Shown in pieces: positions 22,048-33,000 of a stretch of 64,000 bases of DNA. Numbering within the stretch: position 1 is the first letter of the stretch; the number at the start of each line of letters is the position of its first letter. The translations under genes were made by a program, and so were the position numbers. The stretch is from assembly GCA_930367205.1 (NCBI GenBank), contig OV884012.1, forward strand, positions 33,328,796 to 33,392,795. The letters are read 5' to 3'. This DNA comes from Acanthosoma haemorrhoidale. Its lineage: Eukaryota > Arthropoda > Insecta > Hemiptera > Acanthosomatidae. The notes beneath the pieces were generated by a model. That model searched no databases. It saw nothing but the letters and a program-made list of their open reading frames with translations, and had not been told where the DNA came from.

Positions 22048-23589
22048 GTAGTAATTATTATAAAGTGGTAAGTGTAACCACTTTATTGCATGCTGGTTGT
22101 GGGTTTAGATCTCTAAACATTTGGTAGATTTCATTTACATTATCTTATATAGGAGTAAGACGCACGCATTTATTAGCCTAATTAAAGTATGTTTTTAGTG
22201 TTAAATCGAAGAAATAAAATTGGCCTGAGCCCTCCCAAATACCGAATTGCTTCAATTAGTTTAATATTTTTCCGATTCAAACAAGAAATATCCATTAGTT
22301 GTGAAGTGTATCCATACAGTACTACAAATCCGTAGTGAAATTGAAATTTGATATGAAAAGCAGAGACTGCCTTTAGTGCTCTGGATGTAGAATTGCTTTT
22401 AAATTCCTATAAAGAGAACTTAGGCAATTTCGACTGGTATCCGAGCTCCTATCATCTCCGTTCCCTACCGGCACACTTTAAAACGAGAAAATTTCAATTT
22501 CGTGGTACATTACATTCGCGGGTAAGGGGCAGTTTGACAGCCATTCCACGTATCACATAGCACATTTGCTTTATGCAGTTCAAAAATAAATTCATTTGTT
22601 GAAAATTTATGTATTATGATTTACAATGAATTTTCTGTATTTTACGGTTTCATATGGTGAATACATTCTGGTGAAAGTAATTTAATTGTATGAGGCAAGT
22701 GACTCCTCATTATACACACAATTATAAATGCATACATTATTGTGAATATGCCTGACAAATATATCCCTGTAGTATGCAATGCATAATAAGGCAAAACAGC
22801 ATAATTGAGTGGTATTACATTTTGTTGTGTAATTAAAGATCACCAGCAAAGACAAGATAAATAATCGTGCAGTCCCACACAGTTAACATTTATGATGATC
22901 ATACTAATAATTATTTATATCACCATTCACATATAATAATAGTTTATTTAACAATTACCATCGTTCGTGCTTTACCAAGGCCACAGATGTTTTACACAAA
23001 TATTATTTAAAAAGAAAACCTTCTCAATAATCTCATTTTAATGATTTTTTATAATTATACTCCGTCAAAATCGTGATAAATAAGATATTTAATTTGTTCT
23101 TCCAGATCTAATATATTCCTTTAATTATGATAAAAAACTATTGTATCAATACAAATTAATTAATTGACTCATTAGGCTTTAATATTTTTCGTAGGATTGA
23201 TTTTATATTTGGTTTCATCTAAGAAAATTGCCATGCTGAAAGTCAAACATGGATTGAGCTAAAGTAGAGAAAGCAGTTTAAGTAGATCCCTTGAAGTCTC
23301 ATAATATATTTCATATAATTAATTCAAGACACTGAGGTCTTTATGTGGTACTCTAATCAAACAAATATGTATTATTTTATCACAAGATAATTAAATAATT
23401 AATAAACCTTTATTAGGTTATTTAGAGTTAAAAACATTTTTATGTTGTCAGGTAATCGAATAGAATATTACTAACAAAAATCCTGTTTATACGTAGAGCA
23501 AGAGGGGGAGGGAGCCCTGTAGTAAGCTACTGTATTACATACGAGGACATAACAATTGTAGATAATTGTAAACCGTTGTAAATAATTGT
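22048..23589. other. AT-rich stretch with a small GC patch, no gene
   Basis: No gene is supported. A modest GC-enriched patch lies at about 22430-22570 (CTATCATCTCCGTTCCC...), a weak candidate conserved element. The rest is AT-rich. Confidence 0.5.
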
Positions 23590-23960
23590 GACATCTGCCT
23601 ATCCTCTCTAAGACCGAACAACCACCCGTCTGAGTTTAAACTTAGCCCAACTCTGCGGGATTACGCGCAGCCAGTGAAGCGACGCTAACAACCAGCCGAG
23701 GGATGCCTCCGCTGCTCCACAAAGGATCAACAACTGACAACAAGACTCCGAAATTAAAAATTCTTCCAGCTCCCCCGTCCCCTCCTCCCCCCCTCTAGTA
23801 CTCGAGGCTAGCAAGAATAAAAGAGTCCAATTTGTCTGAGGGATTTGCAGGAGCCAATCAATCGCTGCGGTGTCAGCCCGCCTTATTAACCATCCTCCTT
23901 TGTCGCCTAATCCGCACATCCTTCTTCCCTCTTGCCGATTGTTACCGCTTTTAAATCAAT
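23590..23960. other. GC-enriched island, candidate conserved element
   Basis: A sharply bounded GC-richer block whose minus-strand frame (23608-23919, 103 codons, Leu/Ser-rich) matches no family. It contains an inverted CCAAT (AGCCAATCAATCG near 23854) and pyrimidine-rich CCCCGTCCCC runs. More likely regulatory than coding. Confidence 0.35.
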
Positions 23961-26369
23961 GTAAGCCTCTGAGATTAGCTTCGTGTCAGGTTGTCTACTG
24001 TCTTCTGTGTTTTCTGTGAGGAAATTTTCCCTTGAGCTTGTGAATGGGGCTAATAATAAAAGGGCAACTTTAACAAGACGATGCCTTATGGTATTGTAAA
24101 CTGGTAAATCGTAAGCTTGATTGAGTACTTACCATGGTAAGCATTGTTTGAAATTGTTTAAACATTGTAATATGGACAAATGTAAGATAGACTTAGGTAT
24201 GCATCAACTTGATTTCTTTTAACCTTCACAGATGCATATTGTGGCAATGAGGGATTATGAAACTGGAAGCTTATTTTATGTTGAACGGTAATTTTATCAT
24301 TAAAAATGTTATTCTTAATACTACTTACGGCTGAGATAAGCAAAGGATATTTTCAAAGAATTGTGATGAGGCAAAAATGTTTATAATGTCTTGTTCAAAA
24401 TCGCTGTAGTAGCGTTAGCATGTCGTTAACTCGGCCGACCAGCACTCCTAGTGGTGACCGCCCTCACGTTTGACACTGCTCTGTGTAAGAGATTAAATAT
24501 TAACTAAAATAGCTTTTAATAAGTTATACAACTGTAGAGTACGTTAGCAGGGAAGCAGGCTCCCTCAACAATCGACCTGCCTGTAACATTCAGCACTCCA
24601 GAATACCCTCACCTTCGATGGGTCCCTCTGTCAGACGGTTTTTAGGGTCTTATCTATATATATTGATGTTAATTAGAAAATTAACAAGTATAATTTGGTC
24701 CGTTTATGATTTTCAGTTCAATCATATATATGTTATATATAAGATCATTATGTACAATTGAATTGCCCTAGGATACTGCAAGTTACAAATAGGTGTTTAG
24801 AACTTGCCACCTAGTCGGCAGCCATTTTTAGTATTTATTTTTTAATTTAACTTTATAGAAAAAAAAGTTCCTCGTGGCCTGTCGGGTGAGATTGTCAGGA
24901 AAACCTCTCTAGAAGTAATTTTAACTTTCTATTAGCTTCAACTAACTTTTATTAATGTAAAGAATTCCATTAAAAATTCAAGTTGCCTGTTGTTTAGGAG
25001 GTGTATTCATGTAATGTGAGGTGAGCTGGCCACCCGATTTATTATTTGACCTCCTCACGTCAGGTGGAACATATATTATTACTGCTGAAAATTTTTCAAT
25101 GTACGTAAAGATTTTGTCTCAAGTATATGTAATCAGTGTTTAGTATTCAATATAATAACGTACCATTCCTAAATAACTTGTTAGTGCACAATTCCAAAGA
25201 ATTAAAATAATAATTTTAATATGCTCATTTACATTTTTTTTTCCATAGCCCCTTTAAATTTACAGATAATTATATAGAATTATAGATCCTCAGGCGAATG
25301 TATTTACAAATCATTTTTGTATTTCCTGTAGCATCATCGCTACATTATATACAGGTTTTGTTATTTTATAAAAATTATATAATGAATACATAAATAAAGT
25401 ATAATTATACACATTATACGTGACTGGATTAAACTGACTAATAAAGGTGATAGGGCTCACCTTTTCATTTACATAATTTTTTTTGCAGCTGCGTCTTTTA
25501 TTGTTTACAATATTTACACTGGTATGACTTATGGTTTGGTAATGTTATTTACATTTGTTTAAATTAATTTACATTTTTTTTTCTTAGCTTTCTAATTATA
25601 AGATTAAGGATGAGGGGAAAATTAAGGAATATATGGGTTGAGCGGATCCTTGTACTAGGAGTACCTGCTTGAAGGTGGTGTGAGGGAATTAAGGAGTGTG
25701 GGAGGCCTCGGTAGAGGTGGATTGTTGCGGTATAGTGGTGAGAGTCCTCTGGTGGCTGGGCCTGGAGTCTCTTATATATTAACAGTTTCAGCCGAAGGGA
25801 TATAGCCGCATTTACATAAGAAATGTGCTCAACTTATTAATTTCTCGAAACAAAATGATGTGGTTTCCTTCATCGAGAATAGGACGTTTAAATCATTTAT
25901 AATTAATGAATATATTATAAGATATAATCACGATTTTAAGATATAATTCTGTTTAATGACTCAAAATTTAAATGTAAAAAATTCAATATACCAGGTCTCA
26001 GGAAAGAAAACAGTAGTATGAATGAATAAAATAAAGAATAAATGGAAGGTAACCAGAAGTCTATCACAGGCTCCTAATAACAATAGAGGTTTAAAACTTA
26101 AAAAAAAAAAAAATACATACACTTATATTAAAAATTATACACTATCCGTAGCATTACTTATGATATATTCATTACATTATCTTACGCCATTCCCACTTAT
26201 TCTATTACTATTATTCCCGCTATTATTCTACCTGTGGTAATTATTCGGATAGAAGATTATTAAAAAAATAAGGAGGTGAGTATTAAAGGAGGACTATACG
26301 CTTCTAATGTCTAAAAACCACCATAAAATATAACACTCAACTCTTAACTTGCACTGATAGCCCATGCGT
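23961..26369. other. Mostly AT-rich, no confident gene
   Basis: No supported gene. Small GC-richer patches occur at 24430-24640 and 24880-25080. The block at 25470-25790 (minus-strand reading: C-rich, then AAGCTAAGAAAAAAAAATG) resembles the 3' end of some retroelement, but I could not place it in a family. Confidence 0.45.
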
Positions 26370-26815
26370 GGACGGAGGTATGAAATAAATCTGGTGGCTT
26401 TGTCTGTCTAAGCTACAGTCTCCTGACACATATTCCCACTGTAATATAAAGTGGTGTCTCCAAAAGGTCAAAAGGTACCCACTTGGTACCTGAATAGAAC
26501 ATAAAAAAACTGTATAAATGAAGTCAATTAAAAATCCACTTTCTCAAAATGAACTAATTATAAATAAATTTAATTTGAGCCTAAAAATAATAACACAATG
26601 TATACTGTGGCTTAGACAAAAATTAACTCTTATTTTTGTAATTAACCACTTTAGAAAATATTCAAAATATCTTTTAATGATTTTTTACTTCCATATGAAT
26701 ATACTAGAAATTTGTTCTAGAGAAGGTTCTTTTACAGAGTTTTTGAGGAACTTAGTTTTTTTAGTCACAGTTGGAAATCTAACTAGGTATATTGGAATTG
26801 CTATTTACCTTTGGA
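26370..26815 (+). repeat. Copy A of an unnamed interspersed repeat
   Basis: This segment aligns loosely along its length with 57315-57750. Shared landmarks in the same order are GTGTC(T/C)CC(C)AAAAGGTC, AAATCCACTTTCTCAAAATGA-like sequence, TAAATTTGA(G/T)CC, and TTAG(TG)TCAC near the end. No coding frame is shared; the 104-codon frame at 26518-26832 is not conserved in the other copy. It is probably an old repeat family member, orientation arbitrary. Confidence 0.5.
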
Positions 26816-26839
26816 GAACAGTAGCAGAATAACATATAA

Positions 26840-27210
26840 GCCTGAAGCTACTGGACTTAGTAAACTAAGATCTGCATATACAACTTTGAGCAACCAATCA
26901 GTCGACATTCTGATTGGTTCCTTTTTTTTATTCCCGACATCCCTGTGCAGCCTAATACTGGCCCGAAGTTTCCCTAAATTAATTTCCCCGGCGACTGAAT
27001 AGGGAAAAAAAATCAGCCAGCCGAGCGTGGAGCTGCCTGACGATTCAAATATCACGTAGGGATGTAAGTCAGGTGCCGGTGGTAAGACTGTGGCAGTCAC
27101 TACTCCACTAATCAGGGTCGCTAAAAACTTAGCCTGAATCTCAATGAAGCGGGTCTTTGCCGATCCCATCGGCTATTTCTAGCTTGGCGCAAAGCCTATA
27201 AGGTGCAAGT
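26840..27210. other. GC-enriched island with inverted CCAAT pair
   Basis: The block holds CCAATCAG and CTGATTGG arranged as a perfect 10-bp inverted repeat at 26892-26919, and a GC-rich part to about 27200. A minus frame of 122 codons (26801-27169) is open but unrecognised, and an overlapping plus frame is also open. CCAAT motifs are bound by NF-Y-type factors in animals, so a promoter or enhancer role is plausible. Confidence 0.35.
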
Positions 27211-28488
27211 AAGTGCGTAACCAAACGAATGAGCAAATATGCTGATTTATCAGTAAAGCCACTTGTATTATTATTACACAAAAAGAATGTGTTCAATGCA
27301 ACTAAAAAAGAATATTATAATATAGTAAAAGTTAAGGATGAGCCATCTTGCTAATCGCCCTTCGTTTATTATACTTCTTGTGTCGTTGAATTGGAACATA
27401 AATATTTTAAAAGAAGTAAATAGTATCCTAAAGGGACTTCATATGGTTAAACCTTAGGCTTGATTAAACCGATTTTTTTAACAGCACAAATCTCTTGTAG
27501 TACAGTATATTTCACTAGGAACAAAAAACTGTGCGTTTTTTTTTTAATTAGGCTTAGTCACATTTACGACTGCTAGAAGTATACAAAACTGTTATCGCAA
27601 TGTAAGAAAGAAAAATAAGATACTGAATACCATCTAAATGTGTAAAATGGTTTATAGAGGCAATAAGACTTGTAGATTTAAAGCAACCCAATTACAATTC
27701 AACAGCCTCTATGTTTTTTTGAAAGTAAGGTTACCTATTTATACTAAATTTAGTTAAAAATTAGACATAAATATATATTACGTTTTTGCTTAAATAAATA
27801 TGAATATGTGAGCGTATTTGTAGTGAAAAAGGAGTTCACCAACTGAATGTTTTAGTAAGATGGGGTTCCGACCCCAGAGGTAATACAAACATTATCAACG
27901 ACCGATAAACGTTGTATAGAGCCAATCTGGAAAATATAGGCTTTTAGGAAATGTGTCGGCAAACACCATTACCTCGGGTCGATGGCAACAACAAAATTAC
28001 ACATGCCCCAACTACGTGTCAAAGGAAGAGGAGTAATAGCAGTACCAAAATAGCAGTCATATCGACAGTTATTTAGGAACTGTTCATTGAAGCTAATTGT
28101 GATCGATAGCAGTTACTGAAAAGGGACGGCTTGTTAAAGACTCGCCCCAGTCGGCAACTTACGAAAATCGATAATGAAGCCCAAAGGCTCGTATCGTTTT
28201 ATTACTTAGATACTCCTGAAATAACTGCTTACTACGTTAACAAAAATAAATACATGACGAGTAGATGTTTTTTAATTGTCTTAACCAGGAATATGTTCTA
28301 CCGAGTGTTTCTAGACTAATCTGGAATATAATTTTTTTTATAAATTACTAGGGGGCTAACCCCCCCCCCCCGCTTGCCACACCCCATGCTAGACTCAGTC
28401 GCCTGTTTTAGTAATAATATAAGTGATAGAGATATATCTTTATATCTCTTTAATATTAATAAATATTATTTATATATATATATATACA
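27211..28488. other. AT-rich stretch with C12 run, no gene
   Basis: No gene is supported. A C12 run lies at 28360-28371 and a (TA)n run at about 28469-28486, directly at the Tc1-like insertion. Confidence 0.6.
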
Positions 28489-28518
28489 CACTGACAGGCA
28501 AAAAATTCCACCCACTTG
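28489..28518 (+). repeat. Left terminal inverted repeat of Tc1-like element
   Basis: CACTGACAGGCAAAAAATTC and the bases up to 28518 match the reverse complement of 30001-30030 at 28 of 30 positions. Confidence 0.92.
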
Positions 28519-28729
28519 TAAAAAAATTGTATCTGTGCATAATACATGGTAATTGTATATAATACTTACTATTTATTATTATTAGAATTTTTTTTTTACC
28601 TTTAATAAGGTTTTAACGTTTATAAAATAAGTCTTTGTAAATAAGTCAAAATGTGAACTGCTATGAAACATGAAAAAAAAATTGAAAAATAACCATTTTT
28701 ATCCTAAAAGAAAATAATGACAGGATCAT

Positions 28730-29729
28730 TTAATAGCGCGTATTTCCTCCTCTTGCCTTTATTACTTCTTGAAGACGCCTCGGCATACTTTTTTCCACCA
28801 GTCGGGAAATGTCCCTTTGCTGGAGGTTAGCCCATTCTTCCCGAAGAGCCCTTTCAAGGTCCTGCAGTGTTTCAGGAAGTGCTGAACGCGCTCTTATTCG
28901 TCTTCCGAGGTTATCCCATAACTGCTCGACAGGGTTCAAATCTGGAGAACGTGCTGGCCAGGCTAACACCTCAATGTTGTGCTGATGAAGGAACGTCTGT
29001 ACTATGCGAGCGACATGTGGACTTGAATTATCGTGCATTAGAAATGAATGATCGCTGATTTTGATGAGGATAAGCAACACATGAGATTCCAAAATCTCAT
29101 CTACATAGCGAGTGACCGACAAAGACCCTCCACGAACAACAACCAATTATGTGCGACTCTCCATTGAAACCCCAGCCAACACCATTAAGGAACCACGCTG
29201 AAAAGGCTGTCTCTGGGTGAAATTACAGGCTGCATACCTTTCATTTCTTCTTCTCTACACCCTTTAACACCCGTCTGGAGATCGTAGAGCAAATCTAGAT
29301 TCATCTGTAAAAAGTACAGCACACCATTCGTCCATAGTCTAATGACTGTGTTCTCGAGCAAAAGCCAGCCATGTAACGCTGTGAATTCTGGTCCTCTTAC
29401 TAGGTGAAAAGCCATTAGTCCATACTCATTTAATCTTCTCTGAGTTCAGAAATTTGCATACCTCGAACTTCTTGGAGCTGATGAATCGTTTGAACTACGG
29501 TAAGGTGCCAGTTTCGTAAAATTCTTAAAGTAAGAAACCGGTAATCCTGTGGTTCTGTTGCCCTAGGCCGTCCAGAACCGGCCCTTTTAAGGTAAGACCC
29601 AGTTTTTCGAAAACGCCTGACGGCGTCTCGTAGAGTTTCATAGGGAACTCCGATGGCATAAGCTGCATATCTAATCCATCATCCACGTCCATCATCAATC
29701 AGTGCAACATCCTCAGCACGAAGAGGCAT
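28730..29729 (-). pseudogene. Tc1-like DD34E transposase, broken
   Basis: Reading from ATG at 29729, the N-terminal helix-turn-helix region is recognisable (YAIGVPYETLRDAVRRF; RAGSGRPRATEP) but an in-frame TGA falls at 29679-29681. Further stops and a frame change follow before the C-terminal 138-codon open part (28730-29146). Catalytic landmarks survive: FTDESRF for the first Asp, MHDNSSPH for the second and DLNPVEQLWD for Glu, with 34 residues between the last two. In an intact relative the protein binds the terminal repeats and performs cut-and-paste transposition at TA; here it cannot be made in full length. Confidence 0.92.
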
Positions 29730-30000
29730 TTTAAAACTTAAAATTGAAAAAAATAAAATATCGAAGCCGAAAACTAAGAAATTTGCTGCACTAGAACGCA
29801 AATAACACTGAATAAACATTTTTTATTCCATGGAAAGTAAACATTGGGAACTACATTCCTTTAATTGAATTAAGGATTATGGGTTACTATCCTCTATACT
29901 GACATTTCTAATTGAAAACAAATAACAAAATACATATTTATTCATAAAAAAATTGACCAATCCAAAGCAGAAATATTTTGAGATGAAAACATGAAAAAAT

Positions 30001-30030
30001 CAGGTGGGTGGAATTTTCTGCCTGTCAGTG
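30001..30030 (-). repeat. Right terminal inverted repeat of Tc1-like element
   Basis: Ends GCCTGTCAGTG and is followed by TA at 30031-30032; complementary to 28489-28518 with two mismatches. Confidence 0.92.
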
Positions 30031-30035
30031 TATCT

Positions 30036-31520
30036 CCAAGTTATATTGACCGAGGAACTCTTTCCATCGAGTGACCCTCACCGACGATTCCTTCAGTTTA
30101 CCGACCCACTGCAGCGGTCGTAGAGGTTGTTAAGAGGTACCAGGCGTGCTGCCATTTCTGGGACGAAACGCCTGTAGTAGTTCAGTGTTCCAAACAACCA
30201 CCGTATCTCTTTTAAGTCAGACGGAACCGCCATCTTCTGGATTGCTGCCACCTTCCCGGCATCTGGCTGGACTCCTTCTTCGAATACCGTGTGCCCACAA
30301 AAACTGATGACCTCCTGACCCAAATGGGACTTGTCCTCCGATAATTTCAGGCCAAATTTTTGCTTTCTTTTAAAAACCGTCCTCAATTGATCTACATGTT
30401 GGGCGTCATTCGCGCTGAATACTAAGAGGTCGTCCATGTATATCTGGCAAACGGACTCGTTTACTCCCTGTAGCAACTCATCCATGAGCCTTTGGAATGT
30501 GATAGGTGCATTTTTCAATCCAAATGGCATCCTGGTGAACTCATAGTGACCTCTCTCAAAAGTGAAGGCTGTCTTATGTCAGTCCCTAGGATGCATCCGT
30601 ATCTGGTGATACCCCGCTTTGAGATCAGGGTGCTGAAGATCCTGGCCTCACTCAAGAATAACCAGCATGTCATCGAACCTGGGAATTGGGTACTTCTCGT
30701 CCACCGTATTCTCATTGAATCTCCTGTAATCTACTACGACCCTATACCTATCTGGGCCCCCACCTTCCGCGTTCTTTTTCCTAACATCCCATGAGGGGCT
30801 ATTATATAGTGACGTGCTATCTTCGATGATCCCCTGTTTCTTCAAGCTGTCCAGCTCCTCCCTAATACAGTGTCTCAGAGCCTGTGGGTATCTGCGCTCC
30901 TTCACGTAGCTTACGCGGTCCTGATTGAGCGGAATTTCATTTATTGTTTTTTCTGTTTTCCCCCAATCTCTCCCCTTCCTTAAAGAAAATTTCCGTATAT
31001 TCTCTCTTGAGCTCTCCTCTCCAATCCACCGATCGTCTAATCGCCCCTACTCGCACCCTACAGTCTCTCCCTCCGTCTCAGGCACCTATATGTTTTCTTA
31101 CCTAAGCGAATGTCTTATTGCCCCTCCCTGTTCCTAACCTTCACTCCCACTTTCCCTAACAGATCACATCCTTGGATCCCTCCATATTCCCGGGGCATCT
31201 TTTCCACCACATGGACCCGCAATTTATACTCGCTACGATCCCAGGGTGACCAAGCTACAAGAACATACCTGTATTTGAGGCATCCTCCCTCCTCCACACA
31301 TGCTCTTTAGTGTCTCCCGACACATTATTGTGTTGGTGCTCCCCGTATCCACTAAGCACTGCACTCCACTCGCGACTCTAATTATAGACAGACCGCTGTG
31401 TGCGCCTTTTACACTATAATCTATTAACTTGCGGTCACCTCTCCACTGCCACTCTTCTCAGATCTCGCGATCTCCCCTCTCTTCCGTCGCCTGTCGTTGA
31501 CAGCTTCTCCGAGCGAGATC
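30036..31520 (-). pseudogene. Ty3/gypsy pol fragment (protease, RT, RNase H end)
   Basis: On the minus strand an aspartic protease active site CLVDTGSTNTIM lies near 31330-31360. It is followed by the RT start (EELDSLKKQGIIEDSTS, VVVDYRRFNENTVDEKYP) and then DLKAGYHQIRMHP, MPFGLKNAP and YMDDLLVFS at about 30420-30445. After LNYYRRFVPEMA the sequence jumps to WVGKLKESSVRVTRW and FLGQYNLE, which belongs to the end of RNase H, so most of RNase H is deleted. Stops and frame changes interrupt the frame. Gag, integrase and LTRs are not seen. A dead remnant of an LTR retrotransposon. Confidence 0.9.
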
Positions 31521-32689
31521 ACGAAATGAGAGATATAATAAAACCTATAAGAGAGAAAGAACTGTTTTGTATAGAGGGACATATTTACTAATAGTGGTTC
31601 CATTGGTTTGTAATTTTAATACTTGTTTAAGTAAGCTGTCTTATTTCCATGATTATTGTATGTTTTTTATTTTATCTGGGACAATTATTCAATATGTGTC
31701 CAATACAACAAAAGTATTTAAAATTATAACTAGGTTTAGGTAAATTAGAATACAGGATTAAATAAATATTATCGCGAATGAAAATTAATTGACAAAAAGT
31801 TAGGATGAAAACACTTCAAGTAAACTCAGATATTCTAACGAGTAAACACTCTAATACTTACGAGGCGCTTGTATTTATTATTAACAACTTTTTGAAGATA
31901 CACAAATTATTCACAAGAAGGTTTCACAACGTAAATTTTTTTTATTTTAGTTTTTACAATTAGTCTTGGCTACACATATCCAGGCTCCCTCCTGACTATG
32001 TATGATGTAAAAATTTTCCCTTTCACCTAATCGGTGCATTTCCAATATGAGTAAAAGTTTGATAATTGCTGTTAGAATGTTTTCAAAGATTAGTGGTAAA
32101 AAATATACTTCATATAGTTTTCAGGATGCTTTAATAGGAGAAACGAAGAAAAATTGAAAAAAATGTGTTTTTTCATACAGTGATTATTTAAAAATTATAA
32201 AACAAAAGTAAATTAAAGTTGACAACTGAAATATAAATAGTATAGAAAGGTACAATAAGGGTATAAATTAAAATTTATAGATAAATATAAAAAATGAAAA
32301 TAAACAGAGAAGTGATATTCCTAATTATTGTACAGCTTCTAATCAATCAGATGCAATTGCATGTTCTACTTCAAAGATCAACCTTTAGTATTATATTTGC
32401 TTTCATCACCGAATCTCCTTGAGTCCCATAAGTGTCGAAAGGTTAAAATTAACCATAAATAAATATTCTAAATGTACCGTCATATTCTGAAATCACGCCT
32501 TTCATTGAACATCTCACTTTGACTCAGGCCAGAAAAAGGATAGATCGAAAAAGTATCGATGTAATTAAGGGTGAAGGGGTATAAGAATGTGGCCACTGTT
32601 TACGAGCCGTAGGAAAATTATCTCATGGTGAAATATAAAAATGGACATGCTTTTGAATTAAAACTCAATTTATTTCAGAGTTGTGCTCA
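31521..32689. other. AT-rich stretch, no gene
   Basis: No gene or recognisable repeat. It may hide the eroded 5' part of the adjacent gypsy element, but I cannot recognise gag or an LTR. Confidence 0.55.
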
Positions 32690-33000
32690 ATTCCTGACCG
32701 AACCCTTATCAACTTTATGGGACATAAAATGTTTACAGTCGGCCCTAGGGCTGGGCAGGACATGTGTCCATCTTGGGTTATGAGGTCCTCATGGCTGAAA
32801 TATCATGCCCCTACCTTATTGCCGGTGTGAGGACCTTATATAGACATATGGGGTATAGGGTATAGGGCTTTATCTTCTTCCCTATTACTGTACTCGGGCC
32901 GAGAGTGTCCCTTATCTGCCTCTATGGCCCGGCCCCAGCTGCCTTTGGCCGAGCTGTTGCCACTGTCACGATATATTGTGTTGTAGCCATTTCATGTCAT
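32690..33000. other. GC-enriched island, candidate conserved element
   Basis: The block contains GGCCCTAGGGC (palindromic core at about 32742-32752), GGGTATAGGGTATAGGG and GCCCGGCCCC. It has no coding frame. Candidate regulatory element by composition only. Confidence 0.3.

Larger units (their letters stand above)
28489..30030 (-). mobile_element. Tc1-like DNA transposon, defective
   Basis: The 1542-bp element has 30-bp imperfect terminal inverted repeats starting CACTGACAGG. The right side is followed by TA, the expected Tc1/mariner target; the left flank reads CA next to a (TA)n run, so one TA appears mutated. The single transposase gene (minus strand) is broken. Length and architecture are normal for Tc1-like elements. 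It abuts a Ty3/gypsy fragment on its right. Confidence 0.92.

Noticed and set aside
23608..23919. 103-codon minus-strand frame
   Set aside because: Composition explains the openness; Leu/Ser-rich translation has no domain, and the block looks like a non-coding island.
24430..24850. CTCF-like words (CTCCTAGTGGTG at 24447, CCACCTAGTCGGCAG at 24822)
   Set aside because: Each differs from the insulator motif by an indel or several bases; too weak to call by eye.
25250..25800. Possible 3' end of another retroelement
   Set aside because: Poly-A-like and T-rich blocks beside a C-rich part are suggestive, but no coding remnant or shared motif was found.
26518..26832. 104-codon plus-strand frame, partly hydrophobic
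   Set aside because: It lies in interspersed repeat copy A and is not open in copy B, so it is not a conserved gene.
26801..27169. 122-codon minus-strand frame
   Set aside because: Overlaps open frames on the other strand within a GC-enriched island; no recognisable protein.
27861..27885. tRNA T-arm-like GGGGTTCCGACCCC
   Set aside because: It forms a small stem-loop, but box B needs GGTTCGA and here an extra C interrupts it; no box A or acceptor stem is nearby.
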